A stretch of DNA of 64,000 bases from Caldilineae bacterium. Lineage in GTDB: Bacteria > Chloroflexota > Anaerolineae > JAAEKA01. How positions within the stretch are numbered: the stretch's first letter is position 1; the number at the start of each line of letters is the position of its first letter. Under the pieces are notes generated by a model. The model was not told the origin of the DNA and ran no database searches. It was given only the letters and a program-made list of their open reading frames with translations. Positions 58,997 through 64,000 of this stretch are shown piece by piece. The translations under genes and the position numbers were made by a program. Location of the stretch: the NCBI GenBank assembly GCA_020634555.1, contig JACKBK010000016.1, forward strand, positions 4,460-68,459. The letters run 5' to 3'.

Positions 58997-60691
58997 ATGA
59001 GCATAAAGAGCTTCTTAGGTTCCGTCAAGCCAAACCCAAAGACGCTGAAATCCGATGCGATATCCGGCTTTGCCACCGGCTTGTTTAGCATTCCTGAAGG
59101 AATGGCCTATGCCCAACTGGCCGGTGTAAACCCGCTCTACGGCATGTACTCGGGCATCGTCGCCACGATCGCTGCGTCCTTGTCAACCGGCACCATCCTG
59201 ATGATCAGCACCCTGACCAGCGCCATTGCTCTGTCAACGGCCAGTGTCATGCAATCGGCCGACATTCAAAGCAACCAGATGCCCGCGGCCCTGTTTACCA
59301 TTACATTCCTGGTTGGCGTGATGATGTTGATTTTGGGGCTGTTGCGGCTGGGCAGCCTGGTCAACTTCGTCTCGAACGGCGTGATGACCGGCTTTGTGGC
59401 CGCCGCTTCGTTGCTCATCATCATCGGCGAGATGGGCGATTTCTCGGGGTATGCTCCGACTGGCAGCAACAAGCTGATGGAGGTGATCAACTGGCTTGTG
59501 AACATACCGCAGTGGAGTTTGCAGATCACAGCGGTTTCCGTCAGCACCATCGTACTTATGCTGATTCTCAAACGCATCCCGCAGACGGAGAAGCTGGCGG
59601 CCATCTTCACACTGATCATCATGACGGTGGTCGTTTATCTGTTGAAACTGCCAGTCCCGCTGGTCAGCAGCATTGCCTCAATCCCGCGCGGCCTGCCCAC
59701 TCCCACCCTGCCGGCTTTTTCCCTGATACCGAAACTGGCGCTGGGATCGCTCTCGGTGGCATTGGTGGCGTTGGTGCAGGGTGCCGGCATCAGCACCGCT
59801 TATCCCAACACCGACGGCACCCGGGCCGATGCCAGCCGTGATTTCATCGGCGAGGGCATTGGCAACTTGCTGGGCAGCTTTTTCCAGTCCATGGGAACCG
59901 GCGGTTCCCTGTCGCGCACCGGCATCAGTGTAGGCGCCGGGAGTCAATCCCGCTGGGGCGGCGTCTTTGCCGGGTTGTGGTTGGCCCTGATTCTGATGCT
60001 CTTCGGCAGCCTGGCCGAGCTGGTGCCGCTGTCCGTCATTGCCGGAATGCTGTTTGTCATCGGTGGCGAGTTGATTGCCGCCCGAATTCCGAACGCTAGA
60101 CTGGTGTACAGGGCATCCTGGGGCTCGGCGGCAGCCGGGTTGTTGACCTTTGTCTCGGCTCTGTTCATTCCTTTGCAATACACCATTTTCCTAGGCGCAG
60201 GGTTGTCGCTGCTGCTTTACATCAGCGCCTCTGCTTCCCATATCAGGCTGTATCAGCTTGTACGGGGAGAGGACGGCTACTGGCAAGAAAAGGATCTGCC
60301 TGCCGCCTTTCCCTCAAACCAGGCAACCGTTGTAGCCTACGAAGGTGCAAACTTCTTCGCCGAGGTGCCTACCGTCATGAACAAGATGCCCTCTCTGGAA
60401 GGTGTCACCAACGCGGTCATCATCTGGCGTCTGCGCAGCGTGCAGGAGACTCACAGCACCTTCCTCAAGCAGCTGTCCATATATGCTAAAACGGCACAGG
60501 CCGGCGGCAACCGTTTCATGCTCGAGGGTGTTGAGGCGAGCGTGATGACCACGCTGGAGAAAACGGGCGTTCTTGATGAGATCGGCCGTAATAACGTGTT
60601 CCCTGAGCAGCCTGGCCTCGGCGCAGCGCTGGATGCTTCCTGGGCAGAGGCGCAAACGTGGCTGAAGGCCAAGTCCGCGGATGCAAAATGA
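58997..60691 (+). CDS. SulP-family anion transporter (second, diverged STAS end)
   Basis: A 564-residue membrane protein with the SulP opening DAISGFATGLFSIPEGMAYAQLAGVNPLYGMYSG and about 12 helices. The C-terminal 130 residues (TVVAYEGANFFAEVPTVMNKMPS, NAVIIWRLRSV) are STAS-like but lack the usual aspartate-glycine-serine core, so regulation may differ. AGGAG lies before the ATG at 58997; a long in-frame extension upstream is translated repeat and rejected. It differs strongly from the first SulP protein. Confidence 0.9.
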   Translation: MSIKSFLGSVKPNPKTLKSDAISGFATGLFSIPEGMAYAQLAGVNPLYGMYSGIVATIAASLSTGTILMISTLTSAIALSTASVMQSADIQSNQMPAALFTITFLVGVMMLILGLLRLGSLVNFVSNGVMTGFVAAASLLIIIGEMGDFSGYAPTGSNKLMEVINWLVNIPQWSLQITAVSVSTIVLMLILKRIPQTEKLAAIFTLIIMTVVVYLLKLPVPLVSSIASIPRGLPTPTLPAFSLIPKLALGSLSVALVALVQGAGISTAYPNTDGTRADASRDFIGEGIGNLLGSFFQSMGTGGSLSRTGISVGAGSQSRWGGVFAGLWLALILMLFGSLAELVPLSVIAGMLFVIGGELIAARIPNARLVYRASWGSAAAGLLTFVSALFIPLQYTIFLGAGLSLLLYISASASHIRLYQLVRGEDGYWQEKDLPAAFPSNQATVVAYEGANFFAEVPTVMNKMPSLEGVTNAVIIWRLRSVQETHSTFLKQLSIYAKTAQAGGNRFMLEGVEASVMTTLEKTGVLDEIGRNNVFPEQPGLGAALDASWAEAQTWLKAKSADAK

Positions 60692-60718
60692 CAAAATCTA
60701 TTCCGAATACCCAACTTC

Positions 60719-60763
60719 TACTCAATTTTGGGCATGACAAGAACAGGTAGTTGGCTCTATACT
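60719..60763 (+). promoter_or_regulatory. Promoter of the DUF6325 cluster with the shared upstream block
   Basis: TACTCAATTTTGGGC runs into ATGACA (-35), and TATACT lies 18 bases after it. Almost the same block as at 49495-49515 before the sulfatases. Confidence 0.55.
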
Positions 60764-60857
60764 AGGGAGTAGTGACTTGGCTCAGAATAAATTCGGCGAA
60801 AGGCACCAGATTCAGACGCTGCCCAACGCAGGTATGCAAAGGTCGGAATATCCGAAG

Positions 60858-61130
60858 ATGACTTACCCTTTTGACAGATCAGGCACCTATGCCATCTGTG
60901 TCGTCGGCGTTCTGGATAAATCCTGGACAGATCGCCTGGGCGGCATGACGGTAAGTGAACCTGAAGTAACACCGGAAAACTCTTCGCCGGTGACGCGGCT
61001 GGTTGGGTGGGTCCCGGATCAAGCCGCGCTGGCAGGCATACTGAATACCCTGTACGAAAACCACTTTGCTTTGTTGTGCGTGCAATATCTGGGCGCTTCA
61101 CAATCTTGTATCCCTTCGGGGAAGACCTAA
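60858..61130 (+). CDS. Small conserved protein of unknown function
   Basis: A 90-residue protein: YPFDRSGTYAICVVGVLDKSWTDRLGGMTV, then RLVGWVPDQAALAGILNTLYENHFALLCVQYLG. The pattern is one I have seen in small unnamed proteins of Chloroflexota and other soil or sludge bacteria, with a possible ACT-like or barrel fold (guess). The start is unsure; M at 60858 is chosen, upstream ATG at 60834 and TTG at 60777 are possible. First gene of a four-gene unit. Confidence 0.7.
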   Translation: MTYPFDRSGTYAICVVGVLDKSWTDRLGGMTVSEPEVTPENSSPVTRLVGWVPDQAALAGILNTLYENHFALLCVQYLGASQSCIPSGKT

Positions 61131-61155
61131 ATACCATGGACACAGGAGGTTCTCA

Positions 61156-62385
61156 ATGAGCGAGAAGAGGGTTACAGGCCCGATTCAGGTCTTCGTTATC
61201 GGCTTCGACAAGTTCGAGGCTACCGGCCAGATCCTGGCTGAACTGCGCCGGGTACGCAAGCGCGGGGTTATCCGCCTTGTGGATTTGCTGTTCGTTCAGA
61301 AGGACAAGAGCGGCGCCGTTTCCAACGCCATGCACATGACCGATCTGAGCGAGGCCGAGCGCGAGCGCCTTGGCGCCGTGGCCGGCAGCTTGATCGGACT
61401 CCAGGTCGGCGGGCTGGAAGGCGCGGCTGAAGGCGCTGTCATGGGCGCCGTCGCAGTCGCCGAACGCGACTATGGTCTGAACGTGGACCAACTGCGCGAC
61501 CTGGCCGACAGCATTCCGGCCGGCAGCGCCGGAGCGATCCTGGTGATCGAGCACCACTGGGCAACACGCCTGCGCGATGCCATTGCTGACACCGGCGGTG
61601 TGGCGCTGGCTCAGGCCATGATCTCGCCCCAGGCGTTGATCATGGTCGGCAAAGAGCTGGAAGCCATGATCGAGGCCGAGGAAGCCATCGAGGCCGCCGA
61701 GGCCATCAAGTACGCAGCTGCGTTGGAAGTGGCCCAGGTGCTGGCAGAGGTCGAACTGATCGAGGAAGCCGCCATCGCCGAGGCCGCCGACGTGGTAGCT
61801 ACCGCGCTGGCCATCGAGGACGCCGCGGCGGAAGATGTGGCCGAGGTATTGTTTGCGGCGGAGCTGATCGAGGAAGCCGCCATGGATGAAGCTGCCGAAG
61901 TCGTGGCCGAGGCCATGGAGACGGAGGCGGAAGCGATTGCCGAGGCGGAGGCCGTGATCGAGGCTGCCGCGCTGGCGGCGGCCCGCGCGCTGGTCGAGGC
62001 TGAGCTGATCGAAGAAGCGGCCATGCAAGAAGCCGCTGATGCCGTCGCTGAAGCACTGGCTATCGAGGACGCCGCGGCCGAAGATGCCGCAGAGGCGCTG
62101 CTGGTCGCCGGTTTGATCGAAGAAGCCGCGGCGGAAGAGGCAGCGGAAGTCGTCGCCGGCGCGCTCGCCGTCGAGGAAGAAGCTGAAGAGGAAGCAGCGG
62201 AGGCTGTTGAGGCTGCGGAAGAGATCAAGGCTGCGGCCGCGCTGGCTGCACTGAAGGCGCTGCTCGCCGCTGAAGTTATCGAGGAAGAGGCGGCCCAGGA
62301 AGCAGTCGATGCGCTGGTGGCCGCCGAGATCATCGAAGAGGAAGCAGCGGCTGATGCCGTCGCTTCTCTGCTGGCCGACGAATAA
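61156..62385 (+). CDS. DUF6325 protein with long Ala/Glu helical repeat tail
   Basis: A 409-residue protein. Residues 1-150 match the DUF6325 / DUF1269-like pattern: GPIQVFVIGFDK, FEATGQILAELRRVRKRGVIRLVDLLFVQKD, then a Gly/Ala-rich hairpin GSLIGLQVGGLEGAAEGAVMGA (a possible membrane-inserting glycine zipper). Residues about 165-409 are nearly all Ala, Glu, Val, Ile, Leu and Asp, with at least six copies of a (A/V)-E-(L/I)-IEE-AA motif at roughly 30-45-residue spacing, so a long acidic helical solenoid or coiled coil. AGGAGGT lies before the ATG. I know no protein with this tail; it might be a scaffold or surface-layer-like filament. Confidence 0.8.
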   Translation: MSEKRVTGPIQVFVIGFDKFEATGQILAELRRVRKRGVIRLVDLLFVQKDKSGAVSNAMHMTDLSEAERERLGAVAGSLIGLQVGGLEGAAEGAVMGAVAVAERDYGLNVDQLRDLADSIPAGSAGAILVIEHHWATRLRDAIADTGGVALAQAMISPQALIMVGKELEAMIEAEEAIEAAEAIKYAAALEVAQVLAEVELIEEAAIAEAADVVATALAIEDAAAEDVAEVLFAAELIEEAAMDEAAEVVAEAMETEAEAIAEAEAVIEAAALAAARALVEAELIEEAAMQEAADAVAEALAIEDAAAEDAAEALLVAGLIEEAAAEEAAEVVAGALAVEEEAEEEAAEAVEAAEEIKAAAALAALKALLAAEVIEEEAAQEAVDALVAAEIIEEEAAADAVASLLADE

Positions 62386-62472
62386 TCCACCCGTGATGAA
62401 AATGAATGCCCGTAACACTGCATTCATTAGGAAACAAGTTCGTAATTCCAAACTATCTGAAGGAGTACAATG

Positions 62473-63090
62473 ATGGCAAAAAACGATTCTTCGGCGATCT
62501 ACAACATTCTGGCGTTCCGCTTCGCCGGTCAGAAGGGCGCCTCCGACGCCGTGAGTGCAATCAAGGCCTCCGGCGCGCTGGATGGCTACAAGATCGTGGC
62601 ACAGGCAGTGGTCGAGCAGGATGCCGCCGGCAAGGTCCACGTCCATGAGCCGGGGCGCGGCGGCGTAGGTGCGGCGGTTGGTATTGCAGCCGGCGGCCTG
62701 TTGAGCTTGATCGGCGGTCCTGTTGGCCTGCTGGCCTGGGTCGCAGCCGGCGGTGTAGTCGGCGGCGTAGCAGGCAAGTATCTGGGCCGCCCGATTTCCA
62801 AGGGTGACCTGGAGCAGATCGGCCAGGCGTTGACACCGGATAGCTCGATGATGTTGCTGCTCCTGGAAGACACCGAGAGCGAAGGTGTGATCAACAGCAT
62901 GCAGGGCTACAGCGCAGATGTAGTCACCCTGACCGTCGGTGACGAGCTGTCGGGCCAGATCGCGTCCTATGTGGCCGGCGCTGCCCAGGATCCTGAAGGC
63001 AACGTGGTTGCGGGCGAAGGCGGCGTGGCTGCCGATGCTGAGGGCAACGTGGTCGCCGAAGGGACCATCGTGGCTGCCAGCAACGAATAA
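62473..63090 (+). CDS. DUF1269 glycine-zipper protein
   Basis: A 205-residue protein with the DUF1269 pattern: LAFRFAGQKGASDAVSAIKA, VVEQDAAGKVHVHEPGRGG, then glycine-zipper helix GVGAAVGIAAGGLLSLIGGPVGLLAWVAAGGVVGGVAGKYLG, and LTPDSSMMLLLLEDTESEGVI. The zipper is likely membrane-active. A Gly/Ala-rich C-terminal repeat (EGNVVAGEGGVAADAEGNVVAEGT) is unusual. Family function unknown, often linked to stress. An ATG one codon earlier is equally possible; GAAGGAG precedes. Confidence 0.82.
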   Translation: MAKNDSSAIYNILAFRFAGQKGASDAVSAIKASGALDGYKIVAQAVVEQDAAGKVHVHEPGRGGVGAAVGIAAGGLLSLIGGPVGLLAWVAAGGVVGGVAGKYLGRPISKGDLEQIGQALTPDSSMMLLLLEDTESEGVINSMQGYSADVVTLTVGDELSGQIASYVAGAAQDPEGNVVAGEGGVAADAEGNVVAEGTIVAASNE

Positions 63091-63144
63091 TCGAAAGCGA
63101 AACGGTCCGGCGTTAATCCGACCAGCGACGTCAGATTAGAGACC

Positions 63145-63181
63145 GCCGAGCCTGACGGGTTTTGAGCCTGTCAGGCTCGGC
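63145..63181 (+). terminator. Hairpin after the DUF1269 gene
   Basis: GCCGAGCCTGAC pairs perfectly with GTCAGGCTCGGC over 13 bases; no T tract. Confidence 0.55.
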
Positions 63182-63230
63182 TTCATCTGGCAAAATAGAT
63201 TGCAGACCAGATTCAACAGGAGGTAGTCTT

Positions 63231-63596
63231 GTGATAGAGAAACTCAGTGAAAGCTCCGGGCCGGTGGTTGGCTACAAAGTCGCGGGCAAGGTCACGCCTG
63301 ACGATTACCAGCAGCTGAATCCGGCAATCCAGGCTTTGGTAGATCAATACGCTGATGGCGTGTACTTGCTCCTGGACCTGCAGGAATTCGCCGGTGAAGA
63401 AGTCAAGGCATGGCTGCCTGATCTGAAGTTCGGCCACCGATTTCACGACAAGATCAAGAAGATGGCCATAGTCGGCGACAAACGATGGGAGAAGTGGCTA
63501 ACAGCCCTTGCCGATCCCTTCTATGCCAAGGACGCTCAGTACTTCCCTCCGGAAGATACAGACAAAGCGTGGGCCTGGTTGAAACAAGGCGAGTAG
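63231..63596 (+). CDS. SpoIIAA/STAS-like protein
   Basis: A 121-residue protein: VVGYKVAGKVTPDDYQQLNPAIQALVDQYADGVYLLLDLQEFAGEEVKAW, KFGHRFHDKIKKMAIVGDKRWEKWLTALADPFY, AQYFPPEDTDKAWAWLKQGE. This is the SpoIIAA-like (DUF3478) family, a STAS relative without known phosphoserine. Role unknown. Start GTG with AGGAGG seven bases before; the in-frame ATG upstream is weaker. Closing gene of the island. Confidence 0.85.
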   Translation: MIEKLSESSGPVVGYKVAGKVTPDDYQQLNPAIQALVDQYADGVYLLLDLQEFAGEEVKAWLPDLKFGHRFHDKIKKMAIVGDKRWEKWLTALADPFYAKDAQYFPPEDTDKAWAWLKQGE

Positions 63597-63726
63597 GTTG
63601 AGACTCTCTTTCAGAGAACGAAGCTGACTTTGTCAATCGGTCAGAAGCTGCGACTGGCGCTGACTACACCGTTGCAGCGAGGGCCAAGGCAGGTTTATCT
63701 CAGCAGTAGAACTACATACCTTGCAT

Positions 63727-63766
63727 CTAACAATGGACGAGCGGCTGACTGCTCGTCCATTGTTAG
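63727..63766 (+). terminator. Strong hairpin near the right end
   Basis: CTAACAATGGACGAGC pairs exactly with GCTCGTCCATTGTTAG over an eight-base loop. No T tract. It lies 130 bases after the STAS-like gene. The right-hand 404 bases hold no gene I can support, only this hairpin and the repeat at 63905. Confidence 0.55.
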
Positions 63767-63904
63767 GCAACCTCCGTCCCGGCCCTTCAGCTACACAATT
63801 ACCATGGGAAGGAGGTGACATATCGGCAGAATGACAGGCCAACAGATATCTCGTATTTCAACCGTAGGTCATCATTTACCATCTCTCTTGGTAACTGCTC
63901 ACCC

Positions 63905-63978
63905 GTCACGGTTCGCGCCGCGAAGGCGGGAATCCTCGTCTTCACCGGCCCTAGATTCCCACCTTCGCGGGAGTGACG
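63905..63978. repeat. REP-like cattcccgc element at the right end
   Basis: GTCACGGTTCGCGCCGCGAA-type and GATTCCCACCTTCGCGGGAGTGAC form an imperfect inverted repeat of the family seen at 13926 and 42873. Confidence 0.6.
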
Positions 63979-64000
63979 CAACGGTGAAAGTTGAGTAGTT

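Noticed and set aside
61153..62646. Minus-strand 497-codon frame opposite the DUF6325 gene
   Set aside because: Produced by the Ala/Glu repeat on the other strand; the plus frame has a good ribosome site and a recognisable head domain.
1..64000. CRISPR array, tRNA, rRNA, insertion sequence or prophage
   Set aside because: No regularly spaced repeats with unique spacers, no tRNA T-loop pattern, no transposase with terminal repeats and no phage structural genes were seen by eye; a tRNAscan or Infernal run would settle small RNAs.

Overview
This 64 kb chromosomal window is GC-rich and densely coding. It probably comes from a member of the Chloroflexota (Anaerolineae-like), an inference from gene content: a MalT-type LuxR regulator, a secreted protein ending in a YLPLV motif, an ECF sigma / DUF5667 / DUF5666 cluster, many GT4 glycosyltransferases, and an APC permease fused to Usp domains. 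I saw no rRNA, tRNA, CRISPR array, insertion sequence or phage genes.

Layout. Positions 1-5.3 kb: a YprA/MrfA-type helicase running off the left edge, a divergent APC-Usp transporter, and a cold-shock gene with a long leader. 5.4-9.4 kb (minus strand): ECF sigma factor, DUF5667 membrane protein, a secreted YLPLV protein and a five-repeat DUF5666 protein. 9.5-25.5 kb: mixed single genes (APH-like kinase, cytochrome P450, membrane spermidine-synthase-like protein, C25 peptidase with a dockerin-like tail), a run of three GT4 genes followed by acylphosphatase and pcm, Nudix/GNAT genes, a coiled-coil membrane protein, a fourth GT4 and dodecin. 26-29 kb: rho with a leader of about 420 nt, and a LysM-M23 peptidase.

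29-37 kb: a purine cluster purQ-purC-purE-purF-purD-(rpn)-purM-purN. PurE is of the class II (animal PAICS-like) type, and a PD-(D/E)XK Rpn-type nuclease gene sits tightly between purD and purM. 37-41 kb (minus strand): a beta-propeller protein and a four-gene operon headed by an FtsK-like ATPase, whose promoter carries a GAAC-N4-GTTC (LexA-type) palindrome between its -35 and -10 boxes. 41-46 kb: DegV, RsmG, an MFS exporter, an unknown protein and a double PspC protein.

46-63.6 kb is the most unusual part: a MalT-like LuxR regulator, two tandem paralogous sulfatases without signal peptides, a BASS-type transporter, a conserved unknown protein, a wrecked HAD-phosphatase gene, two SulP transporters, and then a small unknown protein, a DUF6325 protein with a long Ala/Glu repeat tail, a DUF1269 glycine-zipper protein and a SpoIIAA/STAS-like protein. 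Two promoters in this island, before the sulfatases and before the DUF genes, share an almost identical block upstream of and including the -35 box. This suggests one regulon, possibly under the adjacent LuxR protein. Inverted copies of a dispersed repeat flank the BASS-to-SulP segment.

Several small repeat families are scattered through the window: cattcccgc-type palindromes, an 83-85 bp inverted-repeat element with CTTCCGAA ends, polypurine GGGAAA tracts (two of them inside genes in frame), and GTGAAACGT / GCGTCTTTT stutters.
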